From contig CAYNRE010000032.1 of NCBI GenBank assembly GCA_964399535.1, forward strand, positions 124,001 to 188,000: a stretch of DNA of 64,000 nucleotides, given 5' to 3'. A program made the translations under genes and the position numbers. The notes below the pieces were generated by a model. That model saw only the letters and a list, made by a program, of their open reading frames with translations, ran no database searches and was not told the DNA's origin. The stretch is from CAYNRE01 sp964399535. Its GTDB lineage: Bacteria > Planctomycetota > Planctomycetia > Pirellulales > CAYNRE01. Shown piece after piece: positions 16,451 to 24,877 of the stretch (positions are counted from its first letter, which is position 1; every line of letters begins with the position of its first letter).

Positions 16451-18811
16451 TCATTCGGGCGTCGCAGTCGACCAGCGCGCAAGCCCGATGGCGAGTTGCC
16501 CCAGCGCCAGGCCGCCGTCGCCGGCCGGCACGCGCCCCGGCAACAACAGGCGCTGCCTGGCGTTGTGCCGAGAAAACAACTCCACCACCAACTCGGTCAA
16601 CAAGCGATTCTGAAACACGCCGCCAGAGAGCACCACCGGCAGCTCGATCCAGCGGGCGGCCAGGTTCCACACGGCACGGGCCAGCGCACGGTGAAACCGC
16701 ATGGCGATTGCGCCGGGGGCAATACCCATCGCCAGGTCGCCCATCGCGCCGCGCACCAAAGGCCGCCAATCCAACTCGGCGCAACCGCCGCCGGCTGCCG
16801 AGCCCAGCGGAAGGTGATAGCTGCCGGGCTCGGCGGGGTCGGCCAGGTCTTCGAGGAGCATGGCGGGGCGGGCCTCGAACCCCTGGCAAGCCTCGCCCAG
16901 CAGCAAGGCCGCTAGGCCGTCGAACAACCGGCCCACGCTCGATGCCCGCGGACAAAGGCGCGGCCGGCCGAGCAGTTGCTTCACGCCCGCAAGCCGAACC
17001 AGTTCAAGCCCGGCCAGTGCCGGCGGTAGCGGCGCCGAGGGGGGCAACGATTCTTCCAGCAGCCCTAGCGCTGTGCGCCAGGGTTGGCCAATGGCGGCCT
17101 CACCGCCCGGCAGCCGGATGGGGCGAAGCCGGGCGACGCGCTCGAAGCTGGTCCAGTCGGCCAGCAAACACTCGCCTCCCCAAAGGGTTCCATCGCTCCC
17201 CTGGCCACTGCCGTCCCAGGCAATGCCCAGCACGGGGCCAGCCTCCCAGCCGTGCTCCGCCAAAGTGCCGACGATGTGAGCGTGGTGGTGCTGGATCGGT
17301 TCACCCGGCAACTCTCGCTCGGCGGCCCAACGGGTGCTGGCGTAGTCGGGGTGGGCGTCCCAGAACCAGCGCAGGGGCTCAAAGCGATAGAGCTGCCGAT
17401 GGCGCGCAAGGCTTTCCGTGTAGCGCTCGCGCGACGGCGAGCTGTCCAAATCGCCCAGGTGCGGCCCCAACGCGGCTTGCGCGCCGTTGTACCAGGCCAG
17501 GGCCGTCTTCTGATGGCCGCCCAGCGCCAAGGCAGGGCCCCGTTGGGTGAGCCAGGCGGGCAATTCACAGGCCAGCGGCCCCAACCCGCGTCCCAGGCGA
17601 ACGACCGAACGCCGCGCGGCGATCACGCGGACCACGCTATCGTCGATCGGTTGCAGAATCTCGCGGTCGTGCTCCAGCCAAAGCTGCGCCAGGCTCCGAT
17701 CGAGCACGGCCGAGGGCCGATAGGCCAGCGGCTCTCCTTCCACATTGCCACTGGTGCACACCAGGGGCCTGTTTGCGTCGTGCGCCAGGATCCAGTGCAG
17801 GGCGGTGGTCGGCAAGAGGAGCCCCACCTGGCGCAAGCCCGGTTGCACTGCCTCGCGCGCCAGCAAGGTGCCGTCGCGGCAGCGGACCAGCACGATGGGG
17901 TTGGCCGGGTCGGTCAGTGCCTCCTCCTCGGCCGCGTCGAGCCAGGCGAGGCGGCGCGCGGCCGCTACGTCGCGCACCAGAACGGCGAGCGGCTTTTGAG
18001 GGCGGCGCTTGCGCAGGCGCAGCCGCTGAACCGCCACCGCGGAAGTTGCATCGCAGAGAAGCTGGTACCCCCCCACGCCAAGTAGGGCGATGGTTTCACC
18101 CTGGCGCAGCGCCGCCACGAGCGCCGCCCGCCAGTCGGCGTCGATCTGCCGCCCCTGGCTGTCGAGCAAGCGCATGGAGGGTCCGCAAATCGCGCAGGTG
18201 TTCAGCTCCGCATGAAATCGCCGGTCGCCGGCCGACTGAAACTCGCGCCGGCATGCAGCACAGAGCGGATAGGCTCGCCAGGAACTGGCCTGCCGCGAAA
18301 ACGGCAAGCTTTCAAGCACCGAGTAGCGCGGCCCACAGCCAGCGCAGCCCACCAGGGGGTAGCCATGCCGACGCCGATCGCCGGGGTTGGCAACCTCGCT
18401 CAGGCAGTCCTGGCACAGGGCACGGTCGAGCGGAGCGGGAACCGAAAGCGGACCTTCGGAAAGCGTGGGGGCGATCGACCAGACTCGGTGCCCGCGTGGC
18501 GGCACGGGCCATGCCTGGCGCTCGATGCCCGCTCCGCCCCCCGGAAGCGCGCCGGCCAGTTGGTTGAGAAATTGGTGTACGGCCTGCGCGGCGCCCTCGA
18601 TCTCGACGAGCACCCCTTGGCTGGCGTTGCGCACCTCGCCCGCTACCCCCCATCGCTGGGCCAAGCGAGTTACCGCCGGACGCAGGCCGATCCCCTGGAC
18701 CGGCCCGGCGAGCCGTATTCGCCAGGCAACGGTGGCGGCAGCATCGGCGGGCGAGCCACCGGCCGAGCCCGCGGGGGCGAGCGGTTCCTCAGCAGCCGGC
18801 GCGTGGTTCAT
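16451..18811 (-). CDS. hypF: carbamoyltransferase HypF
   Basis: Converts carbamoyl phosphate and ATP to carbamoyl-AMP and transfers the carbamoyl group to HypE, the source of CN ligands. Domains in order are acylphosphatase-like (about 30-115, GPVQGIGLRP), two zinc-finger segments (CQDC...CAGCGP and CAAC...DRRFHAELNTCAICGP), a YrdC-like nucleotide-binding domain (about 220-400) and a Kae1-like carbamoyltransferase domain. The last has the metal motif HHHAH, then WDGSGQGSDGTLWGGE and VLSGGVFQNRLLTE. The length of 786 residues is normal. The Phe/Val of the common VQGVGFRP signature are Leu/Ile here. It overlaps hypB by 23 bases. Confidence 0.97.
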   Translation of the reverse strand: MNHAPAAEEPLAPAGSAGGSPADAAATVAWRIRLAGPVQGIGLRPAVTRLAQRWGVAGEVRNASQGVLVEIEGAAQAVHQFLNQLAGALPGGGAGIERQAWPVPPRGHRVWSIAPTLSEGPLSVPAPLDRALCQDCLSEVANPGDRRRHGYPLVGCAGCGPRYSVLESLPFSRQASSWRAYPLCAACRREFQSAGDRRFHAELNTCAICGPSMRLLDSQGRQIDADWRAALVAALRQGETIALLGVGGYQLLCDATSAVAVQRLRLRKRRPQKPLAVLVRDVAAARRLAWLDAAEEEALTDPANPIVLVRCRDGTLLAREAVQPGLRQVGLLLPTTALHWILAHDANRPLVCTSGNVEGEPLAYRPSAVLDRSLAQLWLEHDREILQPIDDSVVRVIAARRSVVRLGRGLGPLACELPAWLTQRGPALALGGHQKTALAWYNGAQAALGPHLGDLDSSPSRERYTESLARHRQLYRFEPLRWFWDAHPDYASTRWAAERELPGEPIQHHHAHIVGTLAEHGWEAGPVLGIAWDGSGQGSDGTLWGGECLLADWTSFERVARLRPIRLPGGEAAIGQPWRTALGLLEESLPPSAPLPPALAGLELVRLAGVKQLLGRPRLCPRASSVGRLFDGLAALLLGEACQGFEARPAMLLEDLADPAEPGSYHLPLGSAAGGGCAELDWRPLVRGAMGDLAMGIAPGAIAMRFHRALARAVWNLAARWIELPVVLSGGVFQNRLLTELVVELFSRHNARQRLLLPGRVPAGDGGLALGQLAIGLARWSTATPE

Positions 18812-19478
18812 GGGGTGCCTCGACCAGACGGTGGCGAAATTCCTCCAGGAGCTGAAGCCAGGCTGGCACTCCCTCGCCGGTCAGGGCCGAAAGCGACAAG
18901 CAAATCAGTTGCGGTTGAATCTGCCGCGCGTCGGCCACCGCGTCGGCAACCGAAAACGGTACGTGGGGCACCAGATCGGTCTTGGTGACCACCAGCACCT
19001 GGCTGGTGCGAAACGCCTTGGGGTACTTACCCGCCTTGTCGTCTCCCTCGGGCGTACTCAGCAGGATCACGCGCAGGTGATGCCCCAAATCATGGCTTGC
19101 CGGGCAAACCAGGTTGCCCACGTCCTCGATAAACAAGTATTCGAACGGGCCGCCGGAGAGTTGCCGATACGCCCGTTCGACCAGCGGAAGCTCTAAGTGG
19201 CAGGCGCCGCCGGTGGTGAGCTGCGCGGCGGGCGCCCAGGGGCGCAGCCGTGCGGCGTCGCGTTCCGTGGCCAAATCGCCCACCAGCACCGCCAGGGAGT
19301 GAACGCCCTGCCAGCGGCGGGCGGTGGCCTCGAGCAGCGAGGTCTTCCCCGCCCCCGGCGACGACATCAGGTGCACGACCAGTGTGCCCTCGGCCTGGCG
19401 GGCCTGCCGGAATTGGGCCGCCCGATGCCGGGCCTGGGCCAGCACGTCGATTTCGAGCCCAATGGTCCGCGTAGTCAT
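18789..19478 (-). CDS. hypB: hydrogenase nickel incorporation GTPase HypB
   Basis: SIMIBI-class GTPase that, with HypA, inserts nickel into the hydrogenase large subunit. The P-loop SSPGAGKTSLLE lies at residues 39-50, the metal-site motif GGACHLE gives Cys93-His94, Cys125 is in DVGNLVCP, and TKTDLVPH is the base-specificity motif. There is no His-rich nickel-storage stretch and no N-terminal CxxCGC-type site, so this is the minimal form. The 229-residue length is typical. It is six bases downstream of hypA and overlaps hypF. Confidence 0.97.
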   Translation of the reverse strand: MTTRTIGLEIDVLAQARHRAAQFRQARQAEGTLVVHLMSSPGAGKTSLLEATARRWQGVHSLAVLVGDLATERDAARLRPWAPAAQLTTGGACHLELPLVERAYRQLSGGPFEYLFIEDVGNLVCPASHDLGHHLRVILLSTPEGDDKAGKYPKAFRTSQVLVVTKTDLVPHVPFSVADAVADARQIQPQLICLSLSALTGEGVPAWLQLLEEFRHRLVEAPHEPRAGC

Positions 19479-19484
19479 GGGCCG

Positions 19485-19853
19485 TTAGTCCGCGGCGGCA
19501 GGCTCGGGCGGCAGCTCAACGACCATGCGTTTGAGTACCAGCGAGTCGCCGCTCAATAGCTCGGCATCGCCCGAGCCGCAGTCAGGGCAGAACAGATTCA
19601 GATTGGGGGGGTGAAAATGCCGCTCGCACTGGCGGCAAACCAACTCTAGCGGCACCTCTTCCCAGGTCAATCGACAATCGCAACCCAATCGCTCGGGGGC
19701 CAGTTGTTCAAACGCCGAGGCGAGCAGCAGCGGCTCAACGCCCGAGAGTGGGCCCAACTGCACACCTACCGCGCGCACCGCCAGGGCGCCGGCGTTGCGA
19801 GCCTGTCGCTCGATTTCATCGCATAACTGAGCGGCCAGAGCCTGTTCGTGCAC
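19485..19853 (-). CDS. hypA: hydrogenase nickel metallochaperone HypA
   Basis: Nickel- and zinc-binding chaperone of 122 residues that partners HypB. The GTG at 19853 is chosen over the open frame reaching 19946 because it gives the invariant N-terminus (fMet)-His2-Glu3; His2 is the conserved nickel ligand. The structural zinc site is CRQC (Cys73, Cys76) and CPDCG (Cys89, Cys92), at the family spacing. The longer frame would run across the palindrome in the divergent promoter region, another reason to reject it. It is the first gene of the leftward hyp cluster. Confidence 0.93.
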   Translation of the reverse strand: MHEQALAAQLCDEIERQARNAGALAVRAVGVQLGPLSGVEPLLLASAFEQLAPERLGCDCRLTWEEVPLELVCRQCERHFHPPNLNLFCPDCGSGDAELLSGDSLVLKRMVVELPPEPAAAD

Positions 19854-19911
19854 CGTGATTCTCGCGGAGTTCGGTGGACCGGCTTGCCCCGTCGAGGTGG
19901 CCAGCGACTGC

Positions 19912-19929
19912 TCGTATGGTATCATACGA
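19912..19929. promoter_or_regulatory. 18-bp palindrome between hyp and hox operons
   Basis: TCGTATGGTATCATACGA pairs at eight of nine positions (perfect 7-bp arms 19912-19918 and 19923-19929, one mismatch near the centre). It lies in the 122-base spacer between the divergent starts of hypA (19853, leftward) and hoxE (19976, rightward), 58 and 46 bases from them. The -10-like hexamers TATCAT (plus) and TATGAT (minus) fall inside it. It is a candidate operator controlling both operons. It does not match the FNR or Rex consensus that I know. Confidence 0.55.
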
Positions 19930-19975
19930 ACATCGCGCTCTGCCAAGTTGCCGATGCGTGCAGGAGTTTGGCACG

Positions 19976-20527
19976 ATGCCGCAGCCGCCCGCTCCGGAGT
20001 CTCGTCATCCTAGTGGCGATAAGCGCTTCGGGCTGCTCGACGCAACCATCCGGCGACACCAGCGTCGCCCCGACGCGCTGATTGAAGTGCTCCACGTGGC
20101 CCAGGAGCAGTTCGGCCATTTGTCGACAGATTTGCTGATCTACGTGGCCCAAGCGCTCGATTTACCCCCCAGCCGGGTTTACGGCGTGGCCACGTTCTAC
20201 AATTTTTTTTGCCTCGCCCCGCGGGGGCAGCACCGCTGCGTGGTTTGCGTCGGCACGGCCTGTTATGTGAAGGCCGCCGCCGAAGTGGTCAGCGCGATCG
20301 GCCACGAGCTGGCGCTGAGCCCCGGCGAGACCTCGGCCGATGGCCAAATCAGCCTAGATCTGGCCCGCTGCCTGGGCAGCTGTGGCCTGGCTCCGGTGGT
20401 GGTGCTCGACGACCAGACGCTGGGCAAGCTCGAGCCGGCCGCCCTGATTCATCGCGTGCGCCAGTGGCGCCTGGCCGTGCAAACGGCGAACCCGGCCGGA
20501 ACCGCCTTGGCGGAGGGCGCCCCATGA
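19976..20527 (+). CDS. hoxE: bidirectional hydrogenase diaphorase subunit HoxE
   Basis: NuoE-like [2Fe-2S] subunit of the NAD(H)-linked hydrogenase, passing electrons within the HoxEFU diaphorase. The ATG at 19976 follows AGGAG with nine bases of spacing and gives 183 residues. The cluster ligands have NuoE spacing: Cys91 and Cys96 in CVGTACYV, and Cys132 and Cys136 in CLGSCGL. The upstream helical part GLLDATIRRHQRRPDALIEV...YGVATFYNFF is typical. Its stop overlaps hoxF by four bases (ATGA). Presence of hoxE marks the cyanobacterial-type five-subunit HoxEFUYH arrangement rather than the minimal four-subunit one. Confidence 0.94.
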   Translation: MPQPPAPESRHPSGDKRFGLLDATIRRHQRRPDALIEVLHVAQEQFGHLSTDLLIYVAQALDLPPSRVYGVATFYNFFCLAPRGQHRCVVCVGTACYVKAAAEVVSAIGHELALSPGETSADGQISLDLARCLGSCGLAPVVVLDDQTLGKLEPAALIHRVRQWRLAVQTANPAGTALAEGAP

Positions 20528-22188
20528 TCACGCTCGACCTTGCCACGCGCGCCGATCGCGAACGCGAGCGCCAAATCGCGCTGCCGCGGCGGGTGTTCTG
20601 TTGCTCAAGCGCCAGTTGCCAGGCGGTCGGCGCCACCCCGCTTCGCAGCGCCATTGCCGCCGGTCTCCAGGCCGCCGGCGCCGCGGCCGAGTTGGTGCCC
20701 ACGGGTTGCCAGGGGCTGTGCAGCCGGGGCCCGCTGGTCCGCGTGGAAACGGCTCCGGGCGACGCGCGGCTCTACGCCGGCCTGACCCCGCCGGAAGGCC
20801 AGCGCCTGGCGGCCGACCTGGACGCTCCGCCCCCCGAGGTGGAGAGCCGCCGGTTGGAATCCACGCTGCCGTTCCTGGCCAGGCAGTCGAAAATCGTCCT
20901 GGAGAATATCGACCGCATCGACCCGCACCAGCTCGACCATTACCTGGCCCGCGACGGGTATCAGGCCCTGGTCGAGGTGCTGCGCAAATGGACCCCGGCC
21001 GAGGTCTGCGACGAGATCGAGCGCAGCGGTTTGCGCGGCCGGGGGGGCGCTGGCTACCCAACCGGGGTCAAGTGGAAACTGGTGGGCAAGGCCAAGAGCA
21101 GCCGCAAATTCGTAGTGGCCAACGGCGACGAGGGGGACCCGGGCGCTTACATGGACCGGACCGTCATGGAGGACGACCCGCACCGGCTGATCGAAGGGCT
21201 GCTGATCGCCGCCTACGCGGTCGGCGCCCAGCAGGGTTACTTCTACGTTCGCGGTGAGTACCCGCTGGCCATCGACCGGCTGAAGGCCTCGATCGCGGCG
21301 GCGCGCCGCCTGCGGCTGGTGGGCCGGGGAATTCTGGGCACCGACTTTAGCTGCGAACTGGAGCTACGGATCGGTGCCGGGGCGTTTGTCTGCGGCGAGG
21401 AAACCGCCCTGATCGCGTCGATCGAAGGTGGACGCGGTACGCCCCGGATGCGCCCGCCGTATCCGCCCGAGCGAGGCATCGACGACCAGCCCACGCTGAT
21501 CAACAACGTCGAGACGCTGGCCAATGTGCCGGCCATTATGCGGCGCTCGGCGGCCTGGTTTGCCGGGATCGGCACCCCCACCAGCAAGGGCACCAAGGTC
21601 TTTTCGCTCAACGGCGCGCTGGTCAACACCGGGCTGATCGAAGTGCCGATGGGAATCACGCTGCGCGAGATCGTGTACGACATCGGTGGCGGGCCGGTGC
21701 CGGGCCGGCGGATCAAGGCGGTGCAAACCGGCGGCCCCTCGGGCGGCTGCATTCCGGCCAGCGAATTCGACCTGCCGGTCGACTACGAATCGCTGCAAAG
21801 GGCTCACTCGATCATGGGTTCGGGCGGAGTGATCGTCGTCGACGACTCGACCAACATGGTCGAGTTTGCCCGTTACTTCATGGAGTTCTGCCGCGACGAA
21901 TCGTGCGGCAAGTGCGTCCCCTGCCGCGTGGGAACGGTTCACCTGAGCAACCTGTTGCGCAAGCTGGGCAGCGGCGGCGGCACCCAACAAGACCTGGAAC
22001 AGGTGGAAGAGCTTTGCGACCTGGTCAAACACACCAGCCTGTGCGGGCTGGGGCAAACGGCCCCCAACCCCGTGCTTAGCACCCTGCGGCACTTTCGGCA
22101 CGAGTACACCGAACGGTTGGCCCAGGAGGCGGCCGCGCCCCTGGCATCGACCGCCGGCACCACACCGCGGACCCAACCAACGCCATGA
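20524..22188 (+). CDS. hoxF: bidirectional hydrogenase diaphorase subunit HoxF
   Basis: NuoF-like subunit carrying FMN and the NAD(H) site. The N-terminal thioredoxin-like [2Fe-2S] domain has Cys27, Cys32, Cys62 and Cys66. The FMN/NAD domain shows RGRGGAGYPTG and ANGDEGDPGAYMDR, and the SLBB region lies around VNTGLIEVPMG. The C-terminal [4Fe-4S] site is ESCGKCVPCRVGT with a later LCGLGQ Cys. ATG 20524 overlaps the hoxE stop, and the 554-residue length is usual. It ends overlapping hoxU by four bases, so stoichiometric coupled translation is likely. The 3' tail is a short Ala/Thr-rich extension. Confidence 0.96.
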   Translation: MITLDLATRADRERERQIALPRRVFCCSSASCQAVGATPLRSAIAAGLQAAGAAAELVPTGCQGLCSRGPLVRVETAPGDARLYAGLTPPEGQRLAADLDAPPPEVESRRLESTLPFLARQSKIVLENIDRIDPHQLDHYLARDGYQALVEVLRKWTPAEVCDEIERSGLRGRGGAGYPTGVKWKLVGKAKSSRKFVVANGDEGDPGAYMDRTVMEDDPHRLIEGLLIAAYAVGAQQGYFYVRGEYPLAIDRLKASIAAARRLRLVGRGILGTDFSCELELRIGAGAFVCGEETALIASIEGGRGTPRMRPPYPPERGIDDQPTLINNVETLANVPAIMRRSAAWFAGIGTPTSKGTKVFSLNGALVNTGLIEVPMGITLREIVYDIGGGPVPGRRIKAVQTGGPSGGCIPASEFDLPVDYESLQRAHSIMGSGGVIVVDDSTNMVEFARYFMEFCRDESCGKCVPCRVGTVHLSNLLRKLGSGGGTQQDLEQVEELCDLVKHTSLCGLGQTAPNPVLSTLRHFRHEYTERLAQEAAAPLASTAGTTPRTQPTP

Positions 22189-22904
22189 CCGTACGCACGC
22201 TGAGAATCGACGGCCGCCTGGCCACGGCCCCCGAACACGCGACGATTCTCTCCGCGGCGCGCGAGGTCGGTGTAACCATTCCCACCCTGTGCCAGTTGGA
22301 TGCTGTTTCCAGCGTGGGCGCCTGCCGGCTTTGCCTGGTCGAGGTGGCCGGCTCGCCCAAACTGCTGCCCGCCTGCACTACGCCCGTCCAGGAAGAAATG
22401 GTGGTCACCACCCAAAGCCCCCGGCTGGAGAAGTACCGCCGGATGATCGTTGAGTTGTTGTACTCCGAGCGAAACCACGTCTGTGCGATCTGCGTTTCCA
22501 ACGGGCACTGCGAACTTCAAGAGCGGGCGTACGACGTGGGGATGACCCACGTGCGCTACGAATACCTCAACCCCGAGCTGTCGGTGGACGCCTCGCACGA
22601 GCGGTTTTCGCTCGACCACAACCGCTGCATTCTTTGCACGCGGTGCGTGCGAGTCTGCGACGAGATTGAGGGGGCCCATACCTGGGACCTGATGAACCGC
22701 GGCATCCGCAGCCGGGTGATCAGCGATTTGCACCGCCCCTGGGGCGAATCGGATACCTGCACCAGTTGCGGCAAATGTGTCACGGCCTGTCCGACCGGGG
22801 CCCTCTTCGACAAGCACGCCGCCACGGGCCAAATGGTCAAGCACCCCCAAATTCTGGTGCAATTGCAGCACGCACGCGAGAGAAGCCATGGCCACTCCCC
22901 CTGA
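22185..22904 (+). CDS. hoxU: bidirectional hydrogenase diaphorase subunit HoxU
   Basis: NuoG-N-terminal-like ferredoxin subunit linking HoxF to the hydrogenase module. The [2Fe-2S] ligands are Cys36, Cys47, Cys50 and Cys64. The NuoG-type HisCys3 [4Fe-4S] site is His98, Cys100, Cys103 and Cys109 (HVCAICVSNGHCELQ). Two further [4Fe-4S] clusters come from CILCTRCVRVC (148-158) and CTSCGKCVTACP (192-202). All ligands are intact. The 239-residue length is normal. It overlaps hoxF at its start and hoxY by 17 bases at its end. Confidence 0.96.
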   Translation: MTVRTLRIDGRLATAPEHATILSAAREVGVTIPTLCQLDAVSSVGACRLCLVEVAGSPKLLPACTTPVQEEMVVTTQSPRLEKYRRMIVELLYSERNHVCAICVSNGHCELQERAYDVGMTHVRYEYLNPELSVDASHERFSLDHNRCILCTRCVRVCDEIEGAHTWDLMNRGIRSRVISDLHRPWGESDTCTSCGKCVTACPTGALFDKHAATGQMVKHPQILVQLQHARERSHGHSP

Positions 22905-23427
22905 GGGCGCCCCGCGCCGCCCACGCCTGGCCACGATTTGGCTGGGGGGCTGCTCGGGGTGTCATATGTCGCTGCTGGACCTCGACGAACGGCTGTTCGA
23001 CCTGGCCGCCGCGGCCGATCTGGTCTATAGCCCGCTGCTCGACATCAAACAATTTCCTGACGAGGTCGACGTGACCCTGGTCGAAGGTGCAGTGGCCAAC
23101 GACGAACAACTCCGATTCGTCAAGCGAGTGCGAGCCGCCACGCGCTGCCTGGTGTCGCTGGGCGATTGCGCAGGCCAGGGGAATGTAACCGCAATGCGCA
23201 ACCCGCTGGGGGGTGCCGAACCGGTGCTTAAGTCCAGTTACGGCCACTGGCAACCCGCCGCCCCGCTGCCGGTGTTGCTCGACCGCGTTTGGCCGGTGCA
23301 CCAGGTAGTTGCCGTCGATGTGTTTCTGCCGGGATGCCCCCCCTCGGCCACGCTAATCTGCGAAGCGACGCTGGACCTGTTGGCCGGGCGGATGCCCGAC
23401 CTGACCGGCCGCTACCACTTTGGATAG
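22888..23427 (+). CDS. hoxY: bidirectional [NiFe] hydrogenase small subunit HoxY
   Basis: Small subunit of the hydrogenase module, with the proximal [4Fe-4S] cluster. Ligands are Cys22 and Cys25 (GGCSGCHMS), Cys94 (SLGDCAGQGN) and Cys150 (FLPGCPPS). As in all group 3d enzymes it is short (179 residues) and has no Tat signal, so the enzyme is cytoplasmic. The ATG at 22888 is preceded by GAGAGAAG and lies inside the end of hoxU, a coupled arrangement. A longer frame upstream of this ATG is only the hoxU shadow. Confidence 0.95.
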   Translation: MATPPEGAPRRPRLATIWLGGCSGCHMSLLDLDERLFDLAAAADLVYSPLLDIKQFPDEVDVTLVEGAVANDEQLRFVKRVRAATRCLVSLGDCAGQGNVTAMRNPLGGAEPVLKSSYGHWQPAAPLPVLLDRVWPVHQVVAVDVFLPGCPPSATLICEATLDLLAGRMPDLTGRYHFG

Positions 23428-23437
23428 GGGAGGGCCG

Positions 23438-24877
23438 ATGGTTCGCCAAATCGTCATCGACCCGGTCACCCGGATCGAAGGCCACGCCAAGATCACCCTG
23501 GTGCTCGACGACGACGGGCGCGTCAGCGATGCCCGGTTTCATGTCAGCGAATTTCGCGGGTTTGAGCGGTTTTGCCAGGGGCGATCCTTCCGCGAGATGC
23601 CCTCGATTACGGCCCGCATCTGCGGAATTTGCCCGGTCAGCCATCTGGTTTGTTCCGCCAAGACCGGCGATGCCTTGTTGGGCGTGGTCGTTCCGCCAGC
23701 GGCTGAGCGGCTCAGGCGGCTGGCCAACCTGGGCCAACTAGTGCAGTCACACGCCCTGAGTTTCTTCCACATGTCGGGCGCCGACCTGTTTTTGGGCCAC
23801 GAGACCCCTGCGGCCGAACGCAATCTGTTCGGGCTGATGCGGCGCCGTCCGGAGCTGGCCCGAGCCGGCATTCGCCTGCGGCAATATGGCCAGGAAGTAA
23901 TCGAGGTGCTCGGCGGCCGGCGGATTCATGCCAGTTGGATGTGTCCCGGCGGGGTTTCCCATCCGCTCACGGCCGAGGGGCGCGAACAACTGCGAGAGGG
24001 CACGGCCGAGGCCCTCGCCACCACGCTGCAAGCCTTGGACGAATACGATCGGATCGTCGCCACCCGGCAAGACGAGATCGCCGCCTGCGGCGATTTTCCC
24101 TCGCTGTTCGTGGGCCTGGTCAGCCCCCAGGGAACCTTGGAGCACTACGACGGACGCCTGCGGGTGGTCGACTCCGACCGCCAAATCGTGGCCGACGGCA
24201 TCGACCCGGCCGACTATCGCCAGTTTTTCGACGAGGCCCAGGAAGACTGGTCGTATCTGAAGTTTCCCTACTACCGCCCGCTAGGCTACCCAGGGGGCAT
24301 GTACCGCGTGGGGCCGCTAGCGCGGCTGAATCTGGTCGACCGGTGCGGTACCCCCAGGGCCGACGAGGCGCTGGCGCGATTCCGCCAGTTGAGCCCGGGG
24401 GCAGTCACGGCGTCGTTCCACTACCACTACGCGCGGCTCATCGAGATTCTGTACGGGCTGGAGCGAATCGACCAAATCCTGGCCGACCCCGAGGTGCTCG
24501 ACGACCAGGTACAGGCTCGGGCAGAACTGAATCGGCGCCACGCCGTGGGCTGTAGCGAGGCACCCCGCGGCACCCTGTTTCACGAATACCACGTGGACCA
24601 CGACGGGCTGCTCGAACGGGTGAATTTGATGATCGCCACGGGGCAGAACAATGCGGCCATGAACCAAACCGTGCGGCAACTGGCCGATCGCTACGTTTCG
24701 GCTCAAGAGGTTACCGATGCCGCGCTCAACCGGGTGGAAGCGGGCGTGCGGGCCTACGACCCCTGTCTGAGCTGTTCGACCCATGCCGTGGGGCAAATGC
24801 CCCTGCTGGTGCGGGTCGTGGATTCTCAAGGGAAACTGCTGGTGGAGCGTTGCCGTGGAAGCCAAACGGGCACCTAG
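23438..24877 (+). CDS. hoxH: bidirectional [NiFe] hydrogenase large subunit HoxH
   Basis: Catalytic subunit binding the Ni-Fe(CN)2CO centre. The L1 motif RICGICPVSH (Cys62, Cys65) and the L2 motif DPCLSCSTH (Cys443, Cys446) give all four nickel ligands. About 30 residues follow His449; this tail is the extension removed by the maturation protease. TRIEGHAKI near the N-terminus is typical of group 3 enzymes. ATG 23438 has a GGGGAGGG ribosome binding site and lies 10 bases after hoxY. With HoxEFUY it assigns the enzyme to group 3d, reversibly coupling H2 oxidation to NAD+ reduction. The length of 479 residues is normal. Confidence 0.97.
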   Translation: MVRQIVIDPVTRIEGHAKITLVLDDDGRVSDARFHVSEFRGFERFCQGRSFREMPSITARICGICPVSHLVCSAKTGDALLGVVVPPAAERLRRLANLGQLVQSHALSFFHMSGADLFLGHETPAAERNLFGLMRRRPELARAGIRLRQYGQEVIEVLGGRRIHASWMCPGGVSHPLTAEGREQLREGTAEALATTLQALDEYDRIVATRQDEIAACGDFPSLFVGLVSPQGTLEHYDGRLRVVDSDRQIVADGIDPADYRQFFDEAQEDWSYLKFPYYRPLGYPGGMYRVGPLARLNLVDRCGTPRADEALARFRQLSPGAVTASFHYHYARLIEILYGLERIDQILADPEVLDDQVQARAELNRRHAVGCSEAPRGTLFHEYHVDHDGLLERVNLMIATGQNNAAMNQTVRQLADRYVSAQEVTDAALNRVEAGVRAYDPCLSCSTHAVGQMPLLVRVVDSQGKLLVERCRGSQTGT

